From NCBI GenBank assembly GCA_018457305.1, contig JAGYHM010000034.1, positions 1-11,737 on the forward strand: a stretch of DNA of 11,737 bases, read 5' to 3'. Of the stretch, positions 1 to 6,706 are shown in pieces. Within the stretch, counting starts at the first letter, position 1, and every line of letters starts with the position of its first letter. Below the pieces are notes generated by a model. That model was given only the letters and a program-made list of their open reading frames with translations, was not told the origin of the DNA and did no database searches. The position numbers were made by a program, and so were the translations under genes. This stretch comes from Fusobacterium sp. (lineage in GTDB: Bacteria; Fusobacteriota; Fusobacteriia; Fusobacteriales; Fusobacteriaceae).

Positions 1-21
1 TATTTGAGTATTTTAGATTAG
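1..21 (+). CDS. Possible C-terminal tail of an upstream gene (partial)
   Basis: In the first reading frame the window opens with six sense codons (YLSILD) followed by TAG at 19–21, directly before the folE ribosome binding site at 21–25. Such close packing matches the rest of the cluster, so this could be the end of a co-transcribed upstream gene. Six codons carry no family information and the open frame may be chance. Confidence 0.25.
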   Translation, partial: YLSILD

Positions 22-32
22 GAGGAATAAAG

Positions 33-584
33 GTGAATCAAAAAAAGATAGAAGAAGCTTTTTTTGAAGTTGTAAATGCTTTGGGAGAACTAGAAAATAA
101 AAAAGAACTTGAGGAAACACCAAAAAGAATAGCAAGTAGTTATGGAGAAATTTTTTCTGGAATAGGCAAAGATCCAAAAAAAATTTTAACAACGACTTTT
201 GAGGTAGAAAATAAAAATATAGTTATAGAAAAAAATATAGATTTTTATTCTATGTGTGAACATCATTTTTTACCATTTTTTGGAGAAATTTCTATTGCTT
301 ATATACCGGACGGAAAAATTTTTGGTTTCGGCGATATAGTCAAATTAGTAGAAATTTTGTCAAGAAGACCTCAAATTCAAGAAAGATTAACAGAAGAAAT
401 AGCAAAATATATGTATGAAATTTTAGCTTGTGAAGGGGTTTATGTTTATGTAGAGGCAAAACATTTATGCTTATCAATGCGTGGACAAAAAAAAGAAAAT
501 GCTAAAATCATAACAACAGGGCTTAAGGGAATTTTTGAAACAGATAACCTGAAGAGAATGGAAGTGTTAAATCTTTTGAAATAA
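33..584 (+). CDS. folE: GTP cyclohydrolase I, type IA (FolE)
   Basis: This enzyme converts GTP to 7,8-dihydroneopterin triphosphate and formate, the first step of folate (pterin) synthesis, in the cytoplasm. The 183-residue length suits the family. Visible signatures are TPKR (29–32), the zinc and catalytic segment MCEHHFLPFFG (74–84, with C75, H77 and H78), RRPQIQERLT (111–120) and HLCLSMRG (144–151, with zinc ligand C146 and R150). The usual G-[LF]-S-K-x-x-R triphosphate-site segment reads GFGDIVK at 98–104, so the Ser-Lys pair is replaced by Gly-Asp and the Arg by Lys. The start is GTG at 33, chosen because GGAGG at 21–25 lies 7 bases upstream; the frame stays open to the window edge. The stop overlaps the AAGGAG that serves folBK. 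It is the first complete gene of a folE-folBK-folP unit. Confidence 0.95.
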   Translation: MNQKKIEEAFFEVVNALGELENKKELEETPKRIASSYGEIFSGIGKDPKKILTTTFEVENKNIVIEKNIDFYSMCEHHFLPFFGEISIAYIPDGKIFGFGDIVKLVEILSRRPQIQERLTEEIAKYMYEILACEGVYVYVEAKHLCLSMRGQKKENAKIITTGLKGIFETDNLKRMEVLNLLK

Positions 585-599
585 GGAGCAAAAATAAAA

Positions 600-1424
600 A
601 TGGATAAAATATATATAAATGATTTGGAATTTATAGGTTATCACGGAGTGTTTGAGGAAGAAAAAAAATTAGGACAAAAATTTTTAGTGAGTCTTGAACT
701 TTTTACTTCTTTGAGAGAAGCAGCGAAAAACAATGATATTTCTCATACAACTCACTATGGTTTAGTGTCAGCCGATGTTGAAAAAATATTTTTTTCAAAG
801 AAATATGATTTGATAGAAAGTTTAGCAGAAGATATAGCAAGAGAAATTTTAAAAAAATATAATTTAATTGAAAAAGTAAAAGTAAAAATAAAAAAACCAT
901 GGGCACCTGTTGGAATAATTTTAGATAATGTCGCAGTTGAAATAGAAAGAAAATGGGATATTTCTTATTTGTCTTTGGGTTCTAATATGGGAAACAAAAA
1001 AGAAAATTTAGAAAAAGCAATAGAAGAAATTTCTAAAATAGAAGACACTTTTATTTTATCTAAGGCTGAAATAATAGAAACAGAACCTTTTGGTTATACA
1101 GAGCAAGATAATTTTTTAAATACTTGTATAGGAGTTAGAACTTTATTAACAGCGAGAGAATTATTAGAAAAATTATTAAAAATAGAATTAGATATGGGCA
1201 GAGAAAGAAAAATTAAGTGGGGGCCTAGAATTATAGATTTAGATATTATTTTCTATAATAAAGATGTATTTGAAGAAGATGATTTAATAATTCCTCATCC
1301 ATATATGGAGCACAGAGGTTTCGTTTTAAATCCATTAAGTGAAATAGCAGGAAGTTTTGTCCACCCTTTACTTTTAAAAAGAGTGAGTACTCTAAAAAAG
1401 GAGTTAGAAGAAAATGAAAAATAA
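600..1424 (+). CDS. folBK: Bifunctional dihydroneopterin aldolase / HPPK (FolB-FolK fusion)
   Basis: This is a two-domain folate enzyme. Residues 1–118 look like dihydroneopterin aldolase (FolB), which cleaves 7,8-dihydroneopterin to 6-hydroxymethyl-dihydropterin plus glycolaldehyde. The FolB signs are GYHGVFEEEKKLGQ (13–26) near the N-terminus and IKKPWAP (97–103) with the likely catalytic lysine. Residues 120–274 look like 6-hydroxymethyl-dihydropterin pyrophosphokinase (FolK). The FolK signs are LSLGSNMGN (124–132), ETEPFG (160–165), WGPRIIDLDI (207–216) with the paired magnesium-binding aspartates D213 and D215, and IPHPYMEHRGFVLNPL (231–246). One continuous frame joins both halves with almost no linker. 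Fusing consecutive enzymes of the pathway is known in other bacteria. AAGGAG at 583–588 is the ribosome binding site, and the gene overlaps folP by 11 bp. Confidence 0.93.
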   Translation: MDKIYINDLEFIGYHGVFEEEKKLGQKFLVSLELFTSLREAAKNNDISHTTHYGLVSADVEKIFFSKKYDLIESLAEDIAREILKKYNLIEKVKVKIKKPWAPVGIILDNVAVEIERKWDISYLSLGSNMGNKKENLEKAIEEISKIEDTFILSKAEIIETEPFGYTEQDNFLNTCIGVRTLLTARELLEKLLKIELDMGRERKIKWGPRIIDLDIIFYNKDVFEEDDLIIPHPYMEHRGFVLNPLSEIAGSFVHPLLLKRVSTLKKELEENEK

Positions 1425-2259
1425 AATAGGAAAAATTTCTAAATTAAAGTGTAGAAATAGAGAAATTATTTTAGGGGAAAGAACTTTAATAATGGGAATA
1501 ATGAATATGACTCCTGATTCTTTTTCTGATGGGGGGAAATATAATCAACTTGACTTAGCAATGAAAAGAGCAGAGCAACTTGTAAAAGATGGAGCAGATA
1601 TTTTAGATATAGGCGGAGAATCAACAAGACCCGGTCATGTTCAAATAAGTTCAGAAGAAGAAATTGAAAGAATTTATAAAGTTATAGAAAAGATTTCAAA
1701 AGAAATAGATGTTACAATATCATCAGATACTTACAAACACGATGTTGCAAGAGAAGCATTAAAAGCAGGAGCACATATAATAAATGATGTTTGGGGTTTG
1801 CAATACGATAACGGAGAAATGGCAAAATTGTGTAAAGAATACGAAGCACCAATTATAGTTATGCATAATCAAAATGATGAAATTTATAAAAAAGATATTA
1901 TTTTATCTTTGAGAGAATTTTTTGAAAAAACTTTTGAAATTTCAAATAAATACGGTATAGATAAAAATTCTTTAATACTTGATCCCGGTTTAGGTTTTGG
2001 AAAAAATTCAGAACAAAATATAGAAGTCTTATCAAGACTTAATGAATTAAAAGATATGGGAAGAATATTATTAGGGGCATCTAAAAAAAGATTTATAGGA
2101 ACATTATTAAATGGGTTATCTTTTGATGAAAGGGTTGAGGGAACAGTTGCGACTTCTGTTATAGGAATAGAAAAAGGTGTTGATATAGTTAGAGTCCACA
2201 ATGTTTTAGAAAATAAAAGAGCTTGTCTAGTTGCTGATGGAATTTATAGAAGAAAATAA
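1414..2259 (+). CDS. folP: Dihydropteroate synthase (FolP)
   Basis: This enzyme condenses 6-hydroxymethyl-dihydropterin pyrophosphate with p-aminobenzoate to give 7,8-dihydropteroate, and it is the target of sulfonamides. The 281 residues show the full TIM-barrel signature set: IMGIMNMTPDSFSDGG (26–41), DILDIGGESTRPGH (62–75), SSDTYKHDVAREAL (103–116), INDVWG (123–128), LDPGLGFGKN (189–198), LLGASKKRFIG (219–229) and VRVHNV (259–264). Its ATG lies inside the end of folBK, preceded by AAGGAG at 1398–1403, so translation is probably coupled. It is the last gene of the folate unit. Only 74 bp separate it from eutS and no convincing T-tract terminator lies between them. Confidence 0.96.
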   Translation: MKNKIGKISKLKCRNREIILGERTLIMGIMNMTPDSFSDGGKYNQLDLAMKRAEQLVKDGADILDIGGESTRPGHVQISSEEEIERIYKVIEKISKEIDVTISSDTYKHDVAREALKAGAHIINDVWGLQYDNGEMAKLCKEYEAPIIVMHNQNDEIYKKDIILSLREFFEKTFEISNKYGIDKNSLILDPGLGFGKNSEQNIEVLSRLNELKDMGRILLGASKKRFIGTLLNGLSFDERVEGTVATSVIGIEKGVDIVRVHNVLENKRACLVADGIYRRK

Positions 2260-2286
2260 AAAAGTTTAGTTTATAATTTAATTTAT

Positions 2287-2316
2287 AGATATTAAAAATA
2301 AATTTTTTTAATATCT
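2287..2316 (+). other. AT-only perfect hairpin in the folP–eutS gap
   Basis: Arms AGATATTAAAAA (2287–2298) and TTTTTAATATCT (2305–2316) pair perfectly over 12 bp around a 6-base loop. There is no T-run after the 3' arm, so it is not a standard intrinsic terminator. The loop does not have the A1/G4 pattern of EutV targets. It ends 17 bases before the eutS start codon and could affect read-through from folP, mRNA processing or eutS translation. In so AT-rich a genome a chance AT stem is possible. Confidence 0.45.
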
Positions 2317-2333
2317 GAAAGGTTGGTAGAGAT

Positions 2334-2678
2334 ATGGGAGAAAAACAAAGAACAATTCAAGAGTATGTACCCGGTAAACAAGTTACGCTAGCACATTTAA
2401 TTGCAAATCCAAATAAAGATATGTGTGTAAAACTTGGTTTGGATGAAGAGAAAACGGATGCAATTGGAATTTTAACTATTACTCCTGGAGAAGCAGCAAT
2501 TATAAGTGCAGATATAGCAACAAAAGCAGGAGATGTAGATTTAGGTTTCTTAGATAGATTCAGTGGGACACTTTTATTAGTGGGAGATTTTGCCAGTGTA
2601 GAATCTTCGTTAAAAGCAGTTTTAGAATTTTTACAAGAAACTTTGAAATTTTATATTTGTGAAGTTACGAGGTCATAA
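2334..2678 (+). CDS. eutS: Ethanolamine microcompartment shell protein EutS
   Basis: This is a single-BMC-domain shell protein of the ethanolamine-utilisation microcompartment. It has 114 residues, close to the family norm of about 111. The N-terminus contains the EutS/PduU signature [17 protein letters not shown] (8–24), followed by [15 protein letters not shown] (43–57) and [11 protein letters not shown] (71–81), which match enteric EutS closely. In E. coli EutS a glycine (G39) is linked to bending of the hexamer; by my alignment from memory the equivalent here is D42. Its ribosome binding site is weak (AAGG at 2319–2322, GAG at 2329–2331). It is the first eut gene in the window, and the 3' end is 1 base from eutP. 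Confidence 0.95.
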   Translation: MGEKQRTIQEYVPGKQVTLAHLIANPNKDMCVKLGLDEEKTDAIGILTITPGEAAIISADIATKAGDVDLGFLDRFSGTLLLVGDFASVESSLKAVLEFLQETLKFYICEVTRS

Positions 2679-2679
2679 G

Positions 2680-3129
2680 ATGAGTCAAAAATTAAAAAAA
2701 GTAATGTTGATTGGCAGAACAGGTTGTGGAAAAACAACTCTTACTCAAAAACTTAATAATGAAGAAGTTTGTTATAGAAAAACACAAGCTGTTACATATA
2801 AAAGTAAAATTATAGATACACCTGGGGAATATGTAGAAACAAAGGTTTACTATAGATCTTTATTAGTTCTTTCGGCAGATGCAGGCACAATTGTTTTAAT
2901 ACAAGCTGCTAATGATGAAGATACAATTTTTCCACCAAATTTTTCTACAATGTTTCCTCAAAAAGAAGTTATTGGACTTGTAACAAAAATAGATTTACAT
3001 GAAGATGCTAGTAGAAGTGAAAGAATTTTATTAGAAGCAGGGGCAAGTGAAGTTTTTAAAATAGGAATGGACGATAAAGAAGGTTTGGAAATTTTAAGAA
3101 AGAGGTTAGGTTTCAATGGAGAAGCTTAA
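2680..3129 (+). CDS. eutP: EutP P-loop protein (ethanolamine utilisation)
   Basis: This is a small P-loop NTPase-fold protein of the eut operon. With the ATG start it has 149 residues. GRTGCGKT (12–19) is the Walker A loop, IDTPGEY (45–51) resembles the G3 switch segment, and TKID (102–105) resembles the G4 guanine-recognition motif. Salmonella EutP has been reported to have acetate kinase activity, so a role in acetyl-phosphate/acetate interconversion is possible, but this sequence alone cannot separate that from GTPase-like function. I chose ATG at 2680 over GTG at 2659 because GAGG at 2669–2672 is well spaced, the GTG lies inside eutS, and the ATG gives the normal N-terminus MSQKLKKVMLIG. 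The 3' end overlaps eutV by 14 bp. Confidence 0.93.
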   Translation: MSQKLKKVMLIGRTGCGKTTLTQKLNNEEVCYRKTQAVTYKSKIIDTPGEYVETKVYYRSLLVLSADAGTIVLIQAANDEDTIFPPNFSTMFPQKEVIGLVTKIDLHEDASRSERILLEAGASEVFKIGMDDKEGLEILRKRLGFNGEA

Positions 3130-3697
3130 GGTAGTAGTTATAGAAGATGAGACACTTACAAGATTAGATATAGTAGAAATTTTAAAAGAGAATAATTATG
3201 ATGTTGTTGGAGAGGCTTCTGATGGCATAGAAGGTTTAGAACTTTGCAAAAAACTAAAACCAGATATAGTACTTTTGGATATAAAAATTCCACATATTTC
3301 AGGTTTGAAGGTTGCAGAAATACTAGAGAAAGAAAAACTTGAAAGCTGTGTAATTATTTTAACAGCTTACAATATAGCAGAGTATATAAAAAAAGCATCT
3401 AGCACAACAGCTATGGCATATTTATTAAAGCCAATAGAAGAAGAAATTTTTGTAGAAAGATTAAGATTGATTTATAAAAATTATAGGTTGTATAAAGATA
3501 TGAAAGAAGAAGTAGAAGATACTAAAAAGAAATTAGAAGACAGAAAACTCATAGAAAGAGCAAAAGGAATTGTTATGGTTAAATATAATTTAGGTGAAGA
3601 TCAAGCATATAAAAAAATGCGTGCTTTGAGTATGGAGAAACGAATAAGTCTATCTAAATTATCTGAGATAATAATTTTAGCAGGAGGATTAGAGTAA
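3116..3697 (+). CDS. eutV: EutV response regulator with ANTAR RNA-binding domain
   Basis: This is a two-component response regulator that acts on RNA. Residues 1–120 form a receiver domain: acidic pair E10/D11, phospho-acceptor D55 in IVLLDIKIP, T83, and K105 in LLKP. A charged coiled-coil stretch (about 118–142) leads to a C-terminal ANTAR domain (about 130–190) with the typical LIERAKGIVMVKYNLGEDQA core. In Enterococcus, phosphorylated EutV dimerises, binds paired hexaloop hairpins in nascent eut mRNA and stops terminators forming. A matching RNA target is present at 5119–5165, just after its partner kinase. GAGG at 3102–3105 inside eutP provides the ribosome binding site. The overlap with eutP and the 1-base gap to eutW indicate coupled translation. 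Confidence 0.96.
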   Translation: MEKLKVVVIEDETLTRLDIVEILKENNYDVVGEASDGIEGLELCKKLKPDIVLLDIKIPHISGLKVAEILEKEKLESCVIILTAYNIAEYIKKASSTTAMAYLLKPIEEEIFVERLRLIYKNYRLYKDMKEEVEDTKKKLEDRKLIERAKGIVMVKYNLGEDQAYKKMRALSMEKRISLSKLSEIIILAGGLE

Positions 3698-3698
3698 A

Positions 3699-5084
3699 TT
3701 GTTAAATTTATTATGTAGAATATGTTCAACATTGACACCAACAGATATAGAAACAGTGGAACAAATGTCAAATGTAGCAACCATTTTAAGTAATATCTTG
3801 GGAATGGATGTTTTTTTGGATTGCCCAACAAAAAACGAAGAAGAAGCTATGGTAGTTTTTCATGCAAGACCAGAAAAAAGTTTATACAGCAAAAATATAG
3901 CAGGAGAAATTGCAGCAAAAGAAAATGAACCTGCAGTTTTTAGAACGATTGAAACTGGGTTGCCATCGAGAAATTATAAGGCTATCACACAAGAAAATGC
4001 AAATGTTTTACAAAATATTTTACCGATTTTTAATTCTTTTGAAGAAGTTATTTGTACGATAATAATTGAGTACAGTGAACAGCAAAGAGATTTTTTTAAT
4101 AAAGAATATGATAAAAAAGCTACAAAAATATTGATGGGGCAGATAGATGCTTTAAAAGATAGGGTTACTGAGTATATAAATGATGGAATAGTTGTTTTTG
4201 ATGAAGAAGGCTCTGCTAGTTATGCCAACAAAGTAGCAAAAGATTTATACGAAAAGTTAGGGATATCATCTGTAGTAGGAGAAAGTTTTGAAAATTTATA
4301 TTTTGAGAGAGTAAAATATGACGAAATTATAAATAAGTCAGACAACCATGAAATTAAAGAAATAAAAATTTCTGATTTTATTTTAAATATTCGTTGTTTG
4401 GTTGGAAATTTAAACGATAGAAGGAAAAAAATAACTTTAATTATTCAAGATGTTACAGAAGAGAGAAAACATCAAGAAGAATTAGAACTAAAAACAATTT
4501 TTATAAAAGAAATTCATCATAGAGTAAAAAATAATTTACAAACAATAGCAAGCCTTTTGAGATTACAAAAAAGAAGAACGGATAATGAAGAAGTAAAAAA
4601 AATATTAAATGAAACGATAAGTAGAATATTAAGTATTGCTATTACACATGAAATTTTATCCACTAGTGGAATAGATAAAATCTCCATAAAATCTATTTTG
4701 AATATGCTCTATGGAAATTATTTTAAAAATAATGTTGACAAATCAAAGAAAATAGAGTTTAATATAAGAGGAAGCGAACTCTATATTGGTTCAGAAAAAG
4801 CAACAACAATTGCTTTAGTTGTAAATGAAATAGTACAAAATGCTATTGATCATGCTTTTGATGGAAAATCAGAAGGAAAAGTAGAGATAGAAATAAAAAA
4901 ATTAAATGATATTTATTATATAAAAATTTCTGATAATGGTGTCGGAATAGAAAATGAAATACCTGAAAGTAATATGGGTTTACTTATAATAAATTCACTG
5001 GTAAAAGACAAATTAAAGGGAGATATTTCTGTAAATAGTCAACTTGGAATTGGAACAACAGTGGAATTTAGTTTTAAAAATTAA
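3699..5084 (+). CDS. eutW: EutW soluble sensor histidine kinase
   Basis: This is the sensor kinase that activates EutV; in Enterococcus the EutW homologue responds to ethanolamine. There are no membrane segments, so it is cytoplasmic. Residues 1–145 form an input domain, about 150–255 look like a PAS domain ending in DVTEERKHQEE, and 265–310 form a HisKA_2-type dimerisation and phospho-acceptor box, IKEIHHRVKNNLQ, with H274 the likelier of two adjacent histidines. The ATPase domain spans about 355–460: N-box NEIVQNAIDHAF (376–387), G1 SDNGVGI (411–417) and G3 GIGTT (451–455 region). The start is TTG at 3699, accepted because AGGAGG at 3682–3687 precedes it and the next in-frame Met would lose part of the input domain. 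The stop codon lies inside a heptanucleotide tandem repeat. Confidence 0.94.
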   Translation: MLNLLCRICSTLTPTDIETVEQMSNVATILSNILGMDVFLDCPTKNEEEAMVVFHARPEKSLYSKNIAGEIAAKENEPAVFRTIETGLPSRNYKAITQENANVLQNILPIFNSFEEVICTIIIEYSEQQRDFFNKEYDKKATKILMGQIDALKDRVTEYINDGIVVFDEEGSASYANKVAKDLYEKLGISSVVGESFENLYFERVKYDEIINKSDNHEIKEIKISDFILNIRCLVGNLNDRRKKITLIIQDVTEERKHQEELELKTIFIKEIHHRVKNNLQTIASLLRLQKRRTDNEEVKKILNETISRILSIAITHEILSTSGIDKISIKSILNMLYGNYFKNNVDKSKKIEFNIRGSELYIGSEKATTIALVVNEIVQNAIDHAFDGKSEGKVEIEIKKLNDIYYIKISDNGVGIENEIPESNMGLLIINSLVKDKLKGDISVNSQLGIGTTVEFSFKN

Positions 5085-5108
5085 AAATTAAAAATTAAAA
5101 ATTAAAAA
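5074..5108 (+). repeat. Five tandem copies of TTAAAAA spanning the eutW stop
   Basis: The unit TTAAAAA occurs five times without interruption at 5074, 5081, 5088, 5095 and 5102, giving a 35-bp perfect tandem array. The eutW stop TAA (5082–5084) falls in the second copy, so gain or loss of units after it would not change the protein but would alter the spacing ahead of the EutV-binding hairpins. Slippage is plausible for such an array but cannot be shown from one sequence. Confidence 0.9.
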
Positions 5109-5118
5109 AGAATAAAAA

Positions 5119-5165
5119 AAATACACAATGGGGTGTATTTAAGGAATATAGAAAGCAATGAAGCT
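5119..5165 (+). promoter_or_regulatory. EutV (ANTAR) RNA antitermination site, hairpins P1 and P2
   Basis: P1 is the stem AAATACAC (5119–5126) / GTGTATTT (5133–5140) around the hexaloop AATGGG. P2 is AGC (5154–5156) / GCT (5163–5165) around the hexaloop AATGAA. Both loops have A at position 1 and G at position 4, the recognised requirement for ANTAR regulators. P2 reads AGCAATGAAGCT, which fits the published eut consensus AGCAANGRRGCU. The 13-base linker and the overlap of P2 with the 5' arm of the following terminator complete the known architecture. Phospho-EutV bound here should allow transcription into eutA and beyond. It would act on the nascent transcript downstream of eutSPVW, so the regulators are not under this particular site. 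Confidence 0.93.
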
Positions 5166-5198
5166 GAAAACGGGATAAGTCCGTATTCAGTTTTTTTT
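5164..5198 (+). terminator. Conditional intrinsic terminator in the eutA leader
   Basis: CTGAA (5164–5168) pairs with TTCAG (5186–5190). An A·A mismatch (5169/5185) and then ACGG (5170–5173) with CCGT (5181–5184) continue the stem around a 7-base loop. Eight T residues follow at 5191–5198. Bases 5164–5165 also belong to hairpin P2, so P2 and this terminator are mutually exclusive. In the absence of active EutV it should stop transcription before eutA. Confidence 0.92.
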
Positions 5199-5223
5199 AT
5201 TTTCTGAATGGGAGGAGATATTA

Positions 5224-6654
5224 ATGCGTGAGGAGATTACTAGTGTTGGTATAGATATAGGGACTTCAACGACACAAATAGTATTCAGTAAAATTGTATT
5301 AGAAAATATGGCTTCTGGTGCAAGAGTTCCACAAATAAAAATAATATCTAAAGATGTTGTATATCGTAGTGAAATATATTTTACGCCTCTGGTTAGTTTA
5401 ACAGAAATTGATGCAGTGGGAGTAAAAAAAATAGTTGAAGATGAATACAGAAAAGCTGGAATGAAAACTTCAGATATATCTACTGGTGCTGTAATAATAA
5501 CTGGAGAAACTGCAAGAAAATCAAATGCTAATGAAGTGCTAAATGCACTTAGTGGAATGGCAGGAGATTTTGTTGTTGCAACAGCAGGTCCAGACTTGGA
5601 AAGTATAATTGCTGGAAAAGGTTCGGGAGCAATGCACTTTTCAGAGAGCAAAAATACAAAAATTTTCAATCTTGATATAGGTGGAGGAACGACAAACATT
5701 TCTTATTTTGATAGAGGAGAAGTGAAAGACACAACTTGTCTTGATATAGGGGGTAGACTTATAAAATTAAATTCTTCAACTATGGAAGTAACTTATATAA
5801 GTGATAAATTTTTACAGTTAATTTTGAGAATGGGACTTAGAATAAAAGTCGGACAAAAATGTGAAAAATCTGAGTTGATAAAATTATGTAAAGAAGTTGC
5901 AGATATTTTGTTACAATCAGTTTATTTCAAACCAAAGACAGATAACTACAATCTTTTAGTAACTTATAAAGATTTTCATAATAAAAATAACGAATTAGAG
6001 TATGTTAGTTTTTCCGGAGGGGTTGCAGATTTAATTTACAATGATTATAACGGAGATGAATTTAAGTATGGAGATATTGGTATTATTTTAGGAAAAGAAA
6101 TTAAAAAAGTCTTTGAGCAAAATAATATAAAATTTGTTAAAGTTGGAGAAACAATTGGAGCAACAGTTGTAGGAGCAGGAAATTACACAACAGAAATTAG
6201 TGGAAGCACAATTACTTATTCAAACTCTGATATATTTCCAATAAAAAATATTCCTGTTATAAAAATGAAACTAGAAGATGAAGAAAATCCATTTGAGTTT
6301 CAAGAAAGACTTGAGCAGAAATTAGACTGGTTTAGAAATAACGAAGGAAGACAAGATGTTGCAATAGGTCTTGTTGGAAGTGAAAATATGAAATATAAAA
6401 AGATAGTTAATTTAGCAGATTCTATACATAAAGTTTTCAGTAGTGTTAAAAGAATAATAGTTGTTGTAGAACACGATATTGGAAAAGCATTGGGACAATG
6501 TTTGATGTTAAATTTTCAATCAAAGGCAGAGATAATTTGTGTAGATGGAATAAAAGTTGAGGATGGAGACTTTGTTGACATTGGAAAACCGTTGGGAATG
6601 GGAAGCGTTTTACCGGTTGTTGTAAAGACGTTGGTTTTAAAAAATTATAAATAA
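5224..6654 (+). CDS. eutA: EutA, ethanolamine ammonia-lyase reactivating factor
   Basis: EutA is a chaperone-like ATPase that reactivates ethanolamine ammonia-lyase by exchanging damaged cobalamin for fresh adenosylcobalamin. The 476 residues have an actin/Hsp70-like (ASKHA) fold: phosphate-1 loop [10 protein letters not shown] (9–18), [10 protein letters not shown] (93–102), phosphate-2 loop [11 protein letters not shown] (150–160), DIGGRLI (174–180), and a C-terminal segment [16 protein letters not shown] that fits the adenosine region. It is the first gene after the EutV-controlled terminator and precedes its client eutBC. GGGAGG at 5210–5215 is a strong ribosome binding site 8 bases before the ATG. 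Confidence 0.94.
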   Translation: MREEITSVGIDIGTSTTQIVFSKIVLENMASGARVPQIKIISKDVVYRSEIYFTPLVSLTEIDAVGVKKIVEDEYRKAGMKTSDISTGAVIITGETARKSNANEVLNALSGMAGDFVVATAGPDLESIIAGKGSGAMHFSESKNTKIFNLDIGGGTTNISYFDRGEVKDTTCLDIGGRLIKLNSSTMEVTYISDKFLQLILRMGLRIKVGQKCEKSELIKLCKEVADILLQSVYFKPKTDNYNLLVTYKDFHNKNNELEYVSFSGGVADLIYNDYNGDEFKYGDIGIILGKEIKKVFEQNNIKFVKVGETIGATVVGAGNYTTEISGSTITYSNSDIFPIKNIPVIKMKLEDEENPFEFQERLEQKLDWFRNNEGRQDVAIGLVGSENMKYKKIVNLADSIHKVFSSVKRIIVVVEHDIGKALGQCLMLNFQSKAEIICVDGIKVEDGDFVDIGKPLGMGSVLPVVVKTLVLKNYK

Positions 6655-6706
6655 GTAAAATTTATATAGATTTTATTTTTTTAAATTAAGTAAAAGGGGT
6701 GAAGGT

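Noticed and set aside
2272..2277. TATAAT upstream of eutS as a −10 promoter element
   Set aside because: The hexamer is exact, but no −35-like sequence lies at 16–18 bases upstream and there is no extended −10. Such hexamers are common by chance in this AT-rich DNA.
2287..2316. Second EutV hexaloop site, upstream of eutS
   Set aside because: The loop TAAATT lacks A at position 1 and G at position 4, and no matching second hairpin with a terminator follows.
2659..2679. GTG start at 2659 for eutP, adding seven residues
   Set aside because: It lies inside eutS with no suitable ribosome binding site. ATG at 2680 has GAGG at good spacing and gives the family-typical N-terminus.
5085..5223. Adenosylcobalamin riboswitch, as found near some eut operons
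   Set aside because: No B12-box-like sequence was seen here or in other gaps, and the gaps are too short for the roughly 200-base riboswitch.
5187..5699. A 170-residue minus-strand open frame opposite eutA, and similar minus-strand frames opposite folBK, folP, eutV/eutW, eutB and eutL
   Set aside because: Each lies opposite a well-recognised gene, shows no recognisable domain, and has the leucine/isoleucine/phenylalanine/serine-rich composition expected from the complement of AT-rich coding sequence.
6656..6681. Terminator between eutA and eutB (TAAAAT/ATTTTA followed by Ts)
   Set aside because: The six-base stem is made only of A–T pairs and would be too weak. It also sits inside an operon whose genes must be co-expressed.
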